Positions 34,805 to 44,512 of a stretch of DNA of 64,000 nt are shown one piece after another. The position numbers and the translations under genes are program-made. Position 1 is the stretch's first letter. Every line of letters begins with the position of its first letter. This DNA comes from RBC038 sp041390625 (lineage in GTDB: Bacteria > Chloroflexota > Dehalococcoidia > UBA2979): positions 244,983 to 308,982 of the forward strand of contig JAWKPM010000002.1 in NCBI GenBank assembly GCA_041390625.1, given 5' to 3'. The notes below the pieces were generated by a model, which was given only the letters and a program-made list of their open reading frames with translations, was not told the origin of the DNA and made no database searches.

Positions 34805-37546
34805 CTAGGCCGAGCGGCGGCGGGAGCCGGAGCGGGAGCCGGAGGAGCGCTTGCGGGCGGGCTTCGGGGCGCGGGGGTCCTGGCCCTGGTCGCGGAGGCG
34901 CTGCTCGCGCGCGGCGATGAGCTCGATAGCGTCGTCGAGCGTGACCTTCTCGGGGTCGCGGCCCTGCGGCAGCGAGGCGTTCACGACGCCGTCAGTGACG
35001 TAGGGGCCGAAGCGGCCCTTTCGGACGGTGAGCGGCAGCTTCGTGACGGGGTGCTCGCCGATCTGGGCGAGCACCGAGGGGGTCGCGGCGCCTCGGCCTC
35101 GCGGTCGTGGCTCGGCGAGGATGCGGACTGCTTCCTCGAGCGTCACGGACGCGAGGTGGTCGTGGTCCGTCAGGCTGCGGCTGTCGGTGCCGCTCTTGAT
35201 GTAGGGGCCGTTGGGCCCGTCCTGGACGGTGACGTCTGCACCGGTCTCGGGATGCTGCCCGAGGACGCGCGGGAACGACAGGATGAGCAGCGCGTCGTCG
35301 AGGCTGAGCGTCTCCATGGACATGTGGGGCCACAGGCTGCCTCGACGGGGCTTGCCGCCGTTCGAGTCGTCCTCGCCGAGCTGGACGTAGGGGCCGAAGC
35401 GGCCGGTCTTCACGTAGATCGGGAGGCTGGTGTCCGGGTCATGGCCGAGCACTCGGTCGCCGAGCTCCGCCTCGCGGAGGAACTCGAGGGCGCGCTCGAG
35501 GCTGATCTCGTCGGGGTCGAAGTCCTCGGGAATGGAGGCGCGGAGGTCGGAGTTGCCGGCCTGTACGTAGGGGCCATAGCGCCCGACGCGGACGGCGACC
35601 TCGCGGCCCTCGTCGTCGAGGCCGAGCGGGATCGACGAGACCTCGCGGGCGTCGATGACCTCCCAGCCGCCGGCGATCTTGCCCTGCAGGCCGATGCCGA
35701 CGTCGGCGACGTAGTCATCGTCCTCGGGGCCGGGCTGGTCGCCGAAGTAGAACGCACGCAGCCATGGCCTCGAGTCCAGCTCACCAGCGGCGACGGCGTC
35801 GAGGCGGGTCTCCATGCGGGCGGTGAACTCGAAGTCCACCAGCTCGGGGAAGTGCTCCTCAAGCAGGCGGATCACGGCGAAGGCCACGAAGTTCGGGACG
35901 AGCGTCGTGCCTCGACGGTGGACGTAGCCGCGGTCCTGGATGGTCCCGATGATCGAGGCGTAGGTGGAGGGGCGGCCGATGCCGAGCTCCTCCAGCTCGC
36001 GGACGAGGCTCGCCTCGGTGTAGCGAGCGGGCGGCTGCGTCTCGTGGCCCCTGGCCTCGACCTCGACGGGGTCGAGCTGCTGGCCCTCGGCGAGCGGGGG
36101 CAGGACGCGCTCCTGGTCCTCGAGCTCCGCGTCAGGGTCGTCGGTGCCCTCGACGTAGGCGCGGAGGAAGCCGGGGAAGGTGATGACCTTGCCCGAGGTG
36201 GTGAAGGTCGCCACGCCTCGGTCGCCGGCCGGGGCTTCGATGCGCACGTTGGTGCGGAGGCCGGCGGCGTCGCGCATCTGGCCGGCGACGGTGCGCTTCC
36301 AGATGAGGTCGTAGAGGCGGTACTGGTCGTCATCGAGGGTCGCGCGCAGGCTCTCCGGCGTGCGGAACTCAGCGCCGGCGGGTCGAATCGCCTCGTGGGC
36401 CTCCTGCGCGCCCTTCGACGAGCCTCGATAGACACGTGGCGCGTCCGGCAGGTAGTCGGCGCCGTAGAGGCCCTGGACCTGCGAGCGGGCGGCACCGACG
36501 GCCTCGGTGGAGAGGTTCGTCGAGTCGGTGCGCATGTACGTGATGTAGCCGTTCTCGTAGAGCGACTGCGCGGTGCGCATCGTGCGCTGCGCGGTGAAGC
36601 GGAGCTTGCGCCCGGCCTCCTGCTGCAGCGTCGACGTGATGAAGGGCGCGGGTGGCCGCTGCGTGTACGGCCGCTCGGTCACCGATGTCACGGTGAAGGT
36701 GGCGCCCTCGAGGGTCTTCGCGAGGTCGCCGGCGGCGGCCTCGTCGAGGAGCAGCGCGGTCGAATCGGTGGCGAGCTCGCCGGTCGCGGCATCGAAGTCG
36801 CGGCCGGAGGCGACGCGTTGGCCACCGACCTCGACGAGACGCGACGGCACGCGAGGCGCCTCGGTGTCGGCGCTCGCCGCCTCGCGGGTCGCGAGCAGGG
36901 CATCGATGTCCCAGAAGCCGGCAGCGACGAAGCGCATGCGGGCGCGCTCGCGCTGGACGACGAGGCGCAGCGCCGCGGACTGGACGCGTCCGGCGGAGAG
37001 CCTCGGTCGGACCTTCTTCCAGAGGACGGGCGAGACCTCGTAGCCGTAGAGGCGGTCGAGGATGCGTCGCGCTTCCTGCGCCTCGACGAGCTCGGCGTCG
37101 ATGTCGCGCGGGGCCGCGAGCGCCGCCTCGATGGCGGGTTGGGTGATCTCGTGGAAGACCATGCGGTGCACGGGCACGCGGGGCTTCAACACCTCGCGGA
37201 GGTGCCAGGCGATGGCCTCGCCCTCGCGGTCCTCGTCAGTGGCGAGGTAGACCTCGTCGGCGTTCTTGAGCAGGTCCTTCAGCTTCGTGACCTGGGCCTT
37301 CTTGTTGGCCGGAACGATGTAGAGCGGCGTGAAGTCGTGGTCGACGTCGACGCCGAGACGCGCCCACTTCTCCTTCTTCACCTTCGCCGGAATCTCGGCG
37401 GCGGTGGACGGGAGGTCGCGAACGTGGCCGATCGAGGACTCGACGACGTAATCGTCGCCGAGGTACTGCGAGATCGTGCGGGCCTTCGCGGGGGACTCGA
37501 CGATGACCAGCGCCGAGCGCCGGCGCCTACTGGAATCGGTGGTCAC
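34805..37546 (-). CDS. topA: DNA topoisomerase I
   Basis: 913 residues; relaxes negative supercoils. The N-terminal TOPRIM domain (ALVIVESPAKARTI, YLATDEDREGEAIAWHL) is followed by the type IA core with the active-site Tyr in YITYMRTDSTNLS. Instead of C4 zinc fingers the C-terminal third carries repeated TopA_C modules, each with a RxGRYGPYVQ- or KxGRFGPYVQLG-type motif (about four to five copies between 610 and 880). A Ser/Arg-rich basic tail follows. GTG 37546 is chosen because GGAAG lies nine bases upstream; TTG 37552 is the alternative. It starts 19 bp after dprA. Confidence 0.95.
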   Translation of the reverse strand: MTTDSSRRRRSALVIVESPAKARTISQYLGDDYVVESSIGHVRDLPSTAAEIPAKVKKEKWARLGVDVDHDFTPLYIVPANKKAQVTKLKDLLKNADEVYLATDEDREGEAIAWHLREVLKPRVPVHRMVFHEITQPAIEAALAAPRDIDAELVEAQEARRILDRLYGYEVSPVLWKKVRPRLSAGRVQSAALRLVVQRERARMRFVAAGFWDIDALLATREAASADTEAPRVPSRLVEVGGQRVASGRDFDAATGELATDSTALLLDEAAAGDLAKTLEGATFTVTSVTERPYTQRPPAPFITSTLQQEAGRKLRFTAQRTMRTAQSLYENGYITYMRTDSTNLSTEAVGAARSQVQGLYGADYLPDAPRVYRGSSKGAQEAHEAIRPAGAEFRTPESLRATLDDDQYRLYDLIWKRTVAGQMRDAAGLRTNVRIEAPAGDRGVATFTTSGKVITFPGFLRAYVEGTDDPDAELEDQERVLPPLAEGQQLDPVEVEARGHETQPPARYTEASLVRELEELGIGRPSTYASIIGTIQDRGYVHRRGTTLVPNFVAFAVIRLLEEHFPELVDFEFTARMETRLDAVAAGELDSRPWLRAFYFGDQPGPEDDDYVADVGIGLQGKIAGGWEVIDAREVSSIPLGLDDEGREVAVRVGRYGPYVQAGNSDLRASIPEDFDPDEISLERALEFLREAELGDRVLGHDPDTSLPIYVKTGRFGPYVQLGEDDSNGGKPRRGSLWPHMSMETLSLDDALLILSFPRVLGQHPETGADVTVQDGPNGPYIKSGTDSRSLTDHDHLASVTLEEAVRILAEPRPRGRGAATPSVLAQIGEHPVTKLPLTVRKGRFGPYVTDGVVNASLPQGRDPEKVTLDDAIELIAAREQRLRDQGQDPRAPKPARKRSSGSRSGSRRRSA

Positions 37547-37565
37547 AGGCAATCACTTCCGGGGG

Positions 37566-38810
37566 TCATCCGCGGGGCGCCTCAGCGGTGCGGTCGCCCT
37601 CGTGGTGCGGTTCGACGTCGTATGAGGCGGCATCTTCGCGCACTCGTGCGTAGTGCATGGCGCCTACGTTGCGGACGAGGCCCTTCAACTCCAAGAGAGC
37701 GAGCGTACCCGAGACCACGCCAGCCGCCAAACCGGAGGCGCGAACGACCTCGTCGATGTGGCGGGGCTCGCGTGAGAGCGCGGTCATGAGCGCGCGTTCC
37801 TCCTCGCTGGCCGGTGGGGCGGCGCGGCTGAAGTCCATCTGTGCGCCGACCATGGTCAGGTTGAGAGCCTCCAACACTTCGTCGGCCGAGGAAATCGGGG
37901 TAGCCCCATCCCTGATGAGCGAGTTGGGGCCTCGGGACTGGGGGGAGAAGATCGAGCCGGGGACGGCGAAGACCTCGCGGTTCTGCTCGGTGGCGAAGCG
38001 GGCGGTGATCATCGCACCGCTCTTGAAGTCGCCCTCGACGACCATCGTGCCAAGGGCGAGGCCAGACATAATCCGATTGCGCCTCGGGAAGAAGTCGGCG
38101 CGCGGCTTCGTGCCGAGGGGGTAGTCGCTCACGAGCGCGCCTCGTTCGGTGATCTCGCGTGCGAGGGTCGCGTTCTCCGGCGGATAGATCGTGTCGAGGC
38201 CGGAGGCGAGCACGGCGATGGTGCGGCCGCCGGTGTCGAGCGCGGTGCGGTGGGCGATGGTGTCCACGCCTCGAGCGAGGCCGGAGACGACCGTCACGCG
38301 GTTCGCGGCGAGGCCGCGCGCGAGCTCGGCGGTGGCCTGGCGGCCGTAGGCGGTCGCGCGCCGTGTCCCGACGACGGCGACGCTCCATTCGTCGTCGGAG
38401 GTCAAGGCGCCTCGGACGTAGATCACGGGTGGGGCGTCGCCGATCTCGCGGAGGCGGTCGGGGTAGGCGGCCTGCGGGCGGGCGATCGGGGTGATGCCGG
38501 CCTCGACGAGGCGCTCGACCTCGATGGCGGGGGTGGTGCGGTCGCGCTCCTGCTCGATGGCGCCCGCGGTGCGGGCATCGAGGCCGGCGGCCTGCAGCTC
38601 GCCCCTCGAGGCGTGCCAGGCGGCCTCGAGGGTGGGGAACGCGGCCTCGAGGATGGCGAACCGGACGCTGCCGAGACGGTGCACGCGGTGGAGGGCGACC
38701 CAGTAGGGCAGATCGCGCTCGATCGCTGCCTCGACGGCGGCTGACACCTCGTCAGGTTCGGCGAGGGCCTCGGGATCCTCGTTCAGCGCATTTGTTCGCA
38801 CGTCGGTCAT
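37566..38810 (-). CDS. dprA: DNA processing protein DprA
   Basis: 414 residues; loads RecA on incoming single-stranded DNA during transformation. An N-terminal helical domain (about 25-105) precedes the Rossmann fold with VAVVGTRRATAYGRQ, VVSGLARGVDTIAHRTAL, PPENATLAREI and VVEGDFKSGAMITARFATEQ. A C-terminal winged-helix domain (about 335-395) completes it. The presence of dprA keeps natural competence possible, which matters for the repeated words in this genome. The ATG has no SD and lies 7 nt after TACTCT. Confidence 0.93.
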   Translation of the reverse strand: MTDVRTNALNEDPEALAEPDEVSAAVEAAIERDLPYWVALHRVHRLGSVRFAILEAAFPTLEAAWHASRGELQAAGLDARTAGAIEQERDRTTPAIEVERLVEAGITPIARPQAAYPDRLREIGDAPPVIYVRGALTSDDEWSVAVVGTRRATAYGRQATAELARGLAANRVTVVSGLARGVDTIAHRTALDTGGRTIAVLASGLDTIYPPENATLAREITERGALVSDYPLGTKPRADFFPRRNRIMSGLALGTMVVEGDFKSGAMITARFATEQNREVFAVPGSIFSPQSRGPNSLIRDGATPISSADEVLEALNLTMVGAQMDFSRAAPPASEEERALMTALSREPRHIDEVVRASGLAAGVVSGTLALLELKGLVRNVGAMHYARVREDAASYDVEPHHEGDRTAEAPRG

Positions 38811-38817
38811 GCGCGTC

Positions 38818-38823
38818 AGAGTA
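38818..38823 (-). promoter_or_regulatory. -10 box of leaderless dprA
   Basis: Minus-strand TACTCT, seven bases, then ATG 38810. There is no ribosome binding site. Confidence 0.4.
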
Positions 38824-38878
38824 GCAGCGGGCGCCAGTGGCTCAATCGGGCGAGTTGCGCGGAGGTTCGAGGCCGGAG

Positions 38879-40159
38879 CTACTCGGCGGGGGCGGGCTCG
38901 CGGACCTCGAGGCGGGTGATGTGCACCTTCTTGATGCGGCGGCCGACGACGGAGAGCACGCGCATGTGGAGCTGGTGCTCGGGGTCGTCGACCTCGTCGC
39001 CGGGCACGGCGAGGCGGCCGAGGCGGGAGAAGACGAGGCCGCCCACGGTATCGAAGTCCTCGCCCTCCACCTCGATGTCGAAGAGCTCGTTGAACTCGTC
39101 GAGGGGGAGGCGGGCATCGACGATGACTTCGCCGTTCTCGAGGCGCTGCACGTCGACTTCCTCGGTGTCGTACTCGTCGGTGATCTCGCCCACGATCTCC
39201 TCGAGGAGGTCCTCGACGGTGACGATGCCGGCGGTGCCGCCGTACTCGTCGAGGGCGACCGCCATGTGCACCTGGTCGCGGCGGAGGTCGGCCAGCAGTT
39301 CGTTGGCGCGTTTCGTCTCCGGGACGAAGTAGGGCGGCCGCGCGATATCGACGAGCCTCGGCTGCATCTGGCCGGTGAGGAGGTACGCGAGCAGGTCCTT
39401 CGCGTAGACGACGCCGACGATGTGGTCGATGGACTCCTCGTAGAGGGGGATCCGGCTGAAGCCGGACTCGGTCACGATCTTCAGCACGTCGCCGATCGAC
39501 GCGTCGGTGGAGACGGCGGTGATGTCCATGCGGGGGGACATCAGCTCGCGGACCGTCTGGTCCGACATCTGGAGGATGCCGCGCATCATGCGCCGCTCCT
39601 CGACGAGGGAACTCTCGTCCTCGGTGTCCGGAGCCTCAAGGACGGCGAGCAGCTCCTCGGCGGGGTCGGGCAGGTCGGGGTCGAGCGTGCGCCCCAGGGC
39701 ACGAAGGCCGAGCGCGACGGGTAGCCTCGTGATCCACGCCAGCGGCGCGAAGGTGAGCTGCAGCCAGCGGGTGGGGAGCGCGAGGCGGAGGCCGACACGC
39801 TCGGGGCTCTGCATCGCGAGGGCGCGGGCGGTCTGGTGGAGGAACGACGCGGCGATGGCGGCGATCAGCGCCGCGAGGGCGACGAGCGCCGGTGTCACCT
39901 CGCGGCCGTCGGTTGCCGCGATGACGAGCGCCGCCGTGGCGACGACGACGAGGGTGCTGTGGCCGGCGGCGAGCGCTCCAAGGATGGCGTGGCGCTGCCG
40001 GATGTAGGACTCGAGGAGGGTGTGGGCGCCGTTCTGATGGCCCGCGCGTACGCGGCCTCGGCTGATGGCGATGATGCCGGCCTCGGCCATGGCGATGAGC
40101 GCGAGCACCACCACGGCGAGCGCGAAGACGGCGAGCGAGATGAGGACCGTCGTACTCAA
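38879..40159 (-). CDS. CorC/TlyC-type transporter-associated protein (CBS pair, DUF21-like)
   Basis: 426 residues. The N-terminal membrane domain has about four helices (5-25, 58-80, 88-110, 130-150). It is followed by the EERRMMRGILQMSDQTVRELMSPR motif, two CBS domains (about 205-325: PRMDITAVSTDASIGDVLKIV..., DEYGGTAGIVTVEDLLEEIVGEI) and a C-terminal CorC_HlyC domain (about 340-420). The family is annotated hemolysin-like but includes magnesium exporters. The start is probably TTG 40159, 15 bases after the glmU stop; AAGGAG lies rather far upstream. Confidence 0.88.
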   Translation of the reverse strand: MSTTVLISLAVFALAVVVLALIAMAEAGIIAISRGRVRAGHQNGAHTLLESYIRQRHAILGALAAGHSTLVVVATAALVIAATDGREVTPALVALAALIAAIAASFLHQTARALAMQSPERVGLRLALPTRWLQLTFAPLAWITRLPVALGLRALGRTLDPDLPDPAEELLAVLEAPDTEDESSLVEERRMMRGILQMSDQTVRELMSPRMDITAVSTDASIGDVLKIVTESGFSRIPLYEESIDHIVGVVYAKDLLAYLLTGQMQPRLVDIARPPYFVPETKRANELLADLRRDQVHMAVALDEYGGTAGIVTVEDLLEEIVGEITDEYDTEEVDVQRLENGEVIVDARLPLDEFNELFDIEVEGEDFDTVGGLVFSRLGRLAVPGDEVDDPEHQLHMRVLSVVGRRIKKVHITRLEVREPAPAE

Positions 40160-40174
40160 AACAGGCCGGGAGGC

Positions 40175-41551
40175 CTACTCCTTCCCCTGGGCGGACCGTC
40201 TCGGTCGTGCGGGCACGCCGATCACCATCTCGCCGGGCGGTACATCGTGGGTGACAACGGCGCCGGCCGCGGTCTTCGCGTCCGCGCCGACCTCGACGGG
40301 TGCGACGAGCATCGAATCGCTGCCGACGAAGGCGCGGTCTCCGATGCGTGTGCGGTACTTCGCCTCGCCGTCGTAGTTCACGGTGACGGTACCGGCGCCG
40401 ATGTTGACGTCCTCCCCGACCTCGGCGTCGCCGATGTAGGAGAAGTGCCCCACTCGTGTATCGGCACCGATGCTGGACGCCTTCACCTCGACGTAGTTGC
40501 CGAGGTGGACGCGGCTGGCGAGGTGCACGCCGGGGCGCAGGTGGCAGTAGGGGCCGACGGTCACCTCGTCGTCGAGGCGCGAGCCCTCGAGGGTTGAGGC
40601 GTCGATGGTGCAGCGCTCGCCGATCGTCATGTCGCGGAGCACGGTGTTCGGGCCGATGCGGCATCCGGTGCCGATGGTCGTGTCGCCCACGAGGTGAACG
40701 CCCGGGAGGAGCGTCACGTCCTCGGCGACCTCGACACCGACATCGACGTAGGTCGTGGCGGGATCGACGAGGGTGACGCCGGCGAGCATGAGGCGGCGGC
40801 GGAGGCGGTCGCGCATGGCAGCCTCGGCGCGGGCGAGGTCGACGCGGGTGTTGACCTGCTGGACCTCGGCGGACTCGACGACCTGGTAGGTCTGCACACG
40901 CTCCTGGCGGTCGACGGCCAGCGCGATGACATCGGTGAGGTAGCGCTCGCCGCGGGGGCCGGGCTCGAGGCCCTCGAGGGTGGGCCAGAGCCAGTCGGCG
41001 TTGGCGGCGTAGAGGCCGGCGTTGACCTCGGGCTCACCGCGCGTCGTGGCGTCGGTCTCGGTCTCCTCGATGATGGCCGATACGCGGCCGTTGCGGCGCA
41101 TCACGCGGCCGTAGCCGGTGGGGTCATCGAGGTAGGCGGTGAGGAACGTGAGCACGGAGTCGGAGCGCTCGTGGCGCTCGGCCATCTCGCGCAGGGTCTT
41201 TACCGTCAGGAGCGGCAGGTCGGCGTTCAGGATCATCACGCGCGGGGTCGAGGCCGCGGCCTCGCGAGCGGCGAGGGCGGCATGGCCGGTGCCCAGCGGC
41301 TCGGACTGGCGTGCGACGCGGCCGAGGCGCCTCGCGGCCTGGGCGACCTCGCCGTCCTCGTCGCCGGTCACGATGACAATGTCCTCGAAGCCCGCCTCGC
41401 GCACGGTCTCGCACACGAGCTGGACCATCGGGCGGCCGGCAACGGTGTGGAGGACCTTCGGCAGGCGCGAGCGCATACGCGTGCCGCGGCCGGCCGCGAG
41501 GACGACCGCCACCCAGCCATCGAGCGGCCTCGACAGAGGTTCAGGCGTCAC
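40175..41551 (-). CDS. glmU: Bifunctional GlmU (GlcN-1-P acetyltransferase / GlcNAc-1-P uridylyltransferase)
   Basis: 458 residues, the family length. The N-terminal nucleotidyltransferase domain starts VAVVLAAGRGTRMRSRLPKV and contains GTGHAALAARE and ILNADLPLL. The C-terminal left-handed beta-helix has hexapeptide repeats (for example IGPNTVLRDMTIGERC) and the acetyltransferase site in GNYVEVKASSIG and NYDGEAKYRT. It makes UDP-GlcNAc for peptidoglycan. The start is set at GTG 41551; no SD is seen. It is divergent from alaS. Confidence 0.94.
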   Translation of the reverse strand: MTPEPLSRPLDGWVAVVLAAGRGTRMRSRLPKVLHTVAGRPMVQLVCETVREAGFEDIVIVTGDEDGEVAQAARRLGRVARQSEPLGTGHAALAAREAAASTPRVMILNADLPLLTVKTLREMAERHERSDSVLTFLTAYLDDPTGYGRVMRRNGRVSAIIEETETDATTRGEPEVNAGLYAANADWLWPTLEGLEPGPRGERYLTDVIALAVDRQERVQTYQVVESAEVQQVNTRVDLARAEAAMRDRLRRRLMLAGVTLVDPATTYVDVGVEVAEDVTLLPGVHLVGDTTIGTGCRIGPNTVLRDMTIGERCTIDASTLEGSRLDDEVTVGPYCHLRPGVHLASRVHLGNYVEVKASSIGADTRVGHFSYIGDAEVGEDVNIGAGTVTVNYDGEAKYRTRIGDRAFVGSDSMLVAPVEVGADAKTAAGAVVTHDVPPGEMVIGVPARPRRSAQGKE

Positions 41552-41776
41552 GGCTTGGAGTCCGGAGACGGCGCTGGCGGCGGATGGTCGCTTTCGATCG
41601 GGCGGCCCTTGTTCACGCAGGTCCCGGCGCGCGTCTGAGAGACGAACCGGGGGATGTAGACTGACCGTCAGACGCTCGCATTCTACACTCGCCCCCGAGG
41701 GTTCACCAGCGGGCCTTCCCCAACCGGGTCCTCCCGGAATCGACGCCGCGACGCGCATGGAGCCGAGGCCGAGCAG
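41552..41776. promoter_or_regulatory. Divergent glmU-alaS promoter region
   Basis: Overlapping -10 boxes: plus-strand TACACT (41684-41689) with CTGACC 17 bases upstream (41661-41666), and minus-strand TAGAAT (41685-41680). Predicted leaders are about 80 nt for alaS and 120 nt for glmU. No T-box specifier or antiterminator sequence is recognised ahead of alaS. Confidence 0.45.
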
Positions 41777-44506
41777 GTGCAGGTTCACGAACTTCGAGAA
41801 GCCTTCCTCCAGTACTTCGAGGGGAAGGGGCACCGGCGCATCCCATCCTCGTCGCTCGTCCCCCACGGGGACCCGACGCTGCTGTTCACGACGGCCGGGA
41901 TGGTGCAGTTCAAGCCGTACTTCATGGGCCTGGAGGAGCCGCCGGCACGGCGGATGACCTCGATCCAGAAGTGCTTTCGCACGACCGACATCGAAGAGGT
42001 AGGTGACGCCTCGCATCTCACGTTCTTCGAGATGCTCGGCAACTTCTCGGTGGGCGACTACTTCAAGGCCGAGGCGGTCGACTGGGCGTGGGAGTTCCTG
42101 ACCGAGGTCTGCGGCATCGACGGCGAGCGGCTGTGGGCGACCGTGTACGAGGACGACGACGAAGCGTTCGCGCTCTGGGAGGCGAAGGGCGTCCCGACGG
42201 ACCGCATCATGCGGTACACCGCCGAGCAGGGGAACTACTGGGGGCCTCCGGGCGACAGCGGCCCGTGCGGGCCTTGCTCCGAGCTGCACTTCGACTTCGG
42301 GCCGACCGAGGGGTGCCCGCACTGCCTCGATGGGACGTGCCACCCGGCGATCGAGTGCGGCCGCTTCCTCGAGTGCTGGAACCTCGTGTTCATGGGCTTC
42401 TTCCAGGACGAGGACGGGACTCGCACGGCGCTGCCGGCGCAGAATATCGACACCGGCGCGGGCCTCGAGCGGCTCGCGTGGGTGCTGCAGCAGGGGCAGT
42501 CGGTCTACGACACGGACGAGCTGCGAGGCGTGATCGAAGCGGCCTCGGAGATCGCGGGGCGGCCGTATGAGCCGACCGAGGCACCGGAGGTCGCGCGCGC
42601 GTTGCGGTCGATCGCCGAGCACTCGCGGGCGATTGCCTTCCTCGTGAACGACGGGGTGCTGCCGGCGAACGAGGGGCGCGGGTACGTCCTTCGGCGGGAG
42701 CTGCGGCGGGCGGTCTACTTCGGGTACACCATCGGGCTGCGCGACGCCTTCCTCGAGCGGGCCGTGGACGCGGCGATCGATGCCTCGCTGGCGGCGCACC
42801 CGGAGCTCGAAGAGCAACGGGCGTTCATCAAGCGCGTAGCGGGCACTGAGGAGGCGCGCTTCCAGGCGACGCTGGCGCGCGGCCTCGAGCTGCTCGATGA
42901 CGTCGTCGTGCGGGAGCGCGACTCGAAGCGCATCCCCGGGCGCGACATGTTCACGCTGTACGACACGCACGGGCTGCCGCCGGAACTGACCCGCGAGGTC
43001 GCCTCGTCACTTGGATACGAGGTCGACGAGGCGGGCTTCGAGGCGGAGATGGAGGCGCAACGCGAGCGGTCGCGTGGCGAGGCGATGACGGCGGCCGACG
43101 GCGACGAACGGGGCCAGCGCTACGCCGCGCTCGACCTCGAATCGCAGTTCGAGGGGTACGAGCAGCTCTCGACGCGGGGCTCGGTCCTCCAGCTGTGGGG
43201 GGCGGGCGGCGCGACGGAGCGCCTCGGGGCGGGCGACGAGGGTGAGATCGTCCTCGATGCGACGGCGCTGTACCCGGAGGGCGGCGGGCAGGTCGGCGAC
43301 CGCGGCGACATCGTCACGCTGAGCGGGCGCTTCCTTGTGCGGGACACGCAGCGCTACGGCGACTCGATCGTCCACCTCGGGACGGTCAGCGAAGGGTTCA
43401 TCGGCGCAGGCGAGACGGCCGAGTCGCGCGTCGACCCCGAGTGGCGCAACGGATCGATGCGGAACCACACGGCGACGCACCTGCTGCACGCGGCGCTGCG
43501 GTCTGTCCTCGGGACGCACGTGCGACAGGCCGGATCGTACGTCGGGCCGGACCGCCTTCGATTTGACTACACGCACCCGGAGGCGCCGACCGCGGAGGAG
43601 ATGCGCACGATCCAGCGGATGGTGAATGCGAAGGTGCGGGAGAACATCCCGCGCGAGACGACCGAGATGCCCTTCGAGGCGGCGATCGACCGCGGAGCGA
43701 TCGCCTTCTTCGAGGATCGGTATGCGGCGAACGTCCGTGTCGTCGAGTACTGCGAGCTGCCGGCCGCGCACCACCATCACGACCATGACGGCGGCGGGCA
43801 GGGGCACCACCACGAGGACGGTGAGCACGAACACACCGCCGCCTGCTTCAGCCGCGAGCTGTGCGGCGGCACGCACCTCGACTCCACGGGGGGCGTGGGG
43901 ATGCTGCAGATCGTCTCGGACAGCAGCATCGGCGCCGGGTTGCGGCGCATCGAGGCGGTGACGGGTGAGGCGGCGGAGCGCCTCGTGGAAGAGCGCGCGG
44001 ACCTCGTGGCCGCGCTGTCGCATCGATTCCGCGTGCCGCCGGAGCAGATCGGCGGGCGCATCGACGCGCTCGAGGCGCAGCTGGCGGAGGAGCGGAAGCG
44101 CCTCGAAGACCAGCGCCGCCAGGCCTCGGCGGGCGCGGCGGACTCGCTGGCGGTGAACGCGGAGGTGGTCGACGGCGTGCAGCTGCTCGTGGCGCGCGTC
44201 GAGGCAGAGAGCGCCGACGAGCTGCGTGAGATCGCCGACCGGTTGCGCCGGCAGCTCGGGAGCGCGTTCGTCGTGCTGGGAGCGGTGACGGGCGACCGGC
44301 CCTCGTTGCTTGCGGCGGCGACGGATGACGTCGTGGGACGCGGACTGCGGGCGGACGAGATCGTGCGCTCGGCAGCTTCGATCGTGGGAGGCGGGGGCGG
44401 CGGACGGCCGAACCTCGCGCAGGCAGGGGGCAAGGATGCCACGCGCCTCGATGAAGCGCTGGACGCCGCACGCATGACGGCACGCGAACGACTCGGAGCC
44501 TCCTGA
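41777..44506 (+). CDS. alaS: Alanine--tRNA ligase
   Basis: 909 residues. The class II catalytic core begins VHELREAFLQYFEGKGH and has the motif 2 region FFEMLGNFSVGDYF. The editing domain has HTATHLLHAALR and ELCGGTHLDSTG (zinc site HxxxH plus Cys and His). A C-Ala domain ends the protein (ASIVGGGGGGRPNLAQAGG). Odd: residues about 665-692, just before the zinc-site cysteine, carry a His/Asp/Gly-rich insert (HHHHDHD...HHHEDGEHEH) not usual in AlaRS. The start is GTG 41777. Confidence 0.96.
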   Translation: MQVHELREAFLQYFEGKGHRRIPSSSLVPHGDPTLLFTTAGMVQFKPYFMGLEEPPARRMTSIQKCFRTTDIEEVGDASHLTFFEMLGNFSVGDYFKAEAVDWAWEFLTEVCGIDGERLWATVYEDDDEAFALWEAKGVPTDRIMRYTAEQGNYWGPPGDSGPCGPCSELHFDFGPTEGCPHCLDGTCHPAIECGRFLECWNLVFMGFFQDEDGTRTALPAQNIDTGAGLERLAWVLQQGQSVYDTDELRGVIEAASEIAGRPYEPTEAPEVARALRSIAEHSRAIAFLVNDGVLPANEGRGYVLRRELRRAVYFGYTIGLRDAFLERAVDAAIDASLAAHPELEEQRAFIKRVAGTEEARFQATLARGLELLDDVVVRERDSKRIPGRDMFTLYDTHGLPPELTREVASSLGYEVDEAGFEAEMEAQRERSRGEAMTAADGDERGQRYAALDLESQFEGYEQLSTRGSVLQLWGAGGATERLGAGDEGEIVLDATALYPEGGGQVGDRGDIVTLSGRFLVRDTQRYGDSIVHLGTVSEGFIGAGETAESRVDPEWRNGSMRNHTATHLLHAALRSVLGTHVRQAGSYVGPDRLRFDYTHPEAPTAEEMRTIQRMVNAKVRENIPRETTEMPFEAAIDRGAIAFFEDRYAANVRVVEYCELPAAHHHHDHDGGGQGHHHEDGEHEHTAACFSRELCGGTHLDSTGGVGMLQIVSDSSIGAGLRRIEAVTGEAAERLVEERADLVAALSHRFRVPPEQIGGRIDALEAQLAEERKRLEDQRRQASAGAADSLAVNAEVVDGVQLLVARVEAESADELREIADRLRRQLGSAFVVLGAVTGDRPSLLAAATDDVVGRGLRADEIVRSAASIVGGGGGGRPNLAQAGGKDATRLDEALDAARMTARERLGAS

Positions 44507-44512
44507 GCGCCG

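Noticed and set aside
34667..37789. Very long open frame antisense to topA
   Set aside because: A shadow of topA caused by high GC; no start signal, no domain, and codon patterns follow the opposite strand.
41690..41776. T-box riboswitch ahead of alaS
   Set aside because: No AGGGTGGNACCGCG-type antiterminator sequence and the leader is too short.
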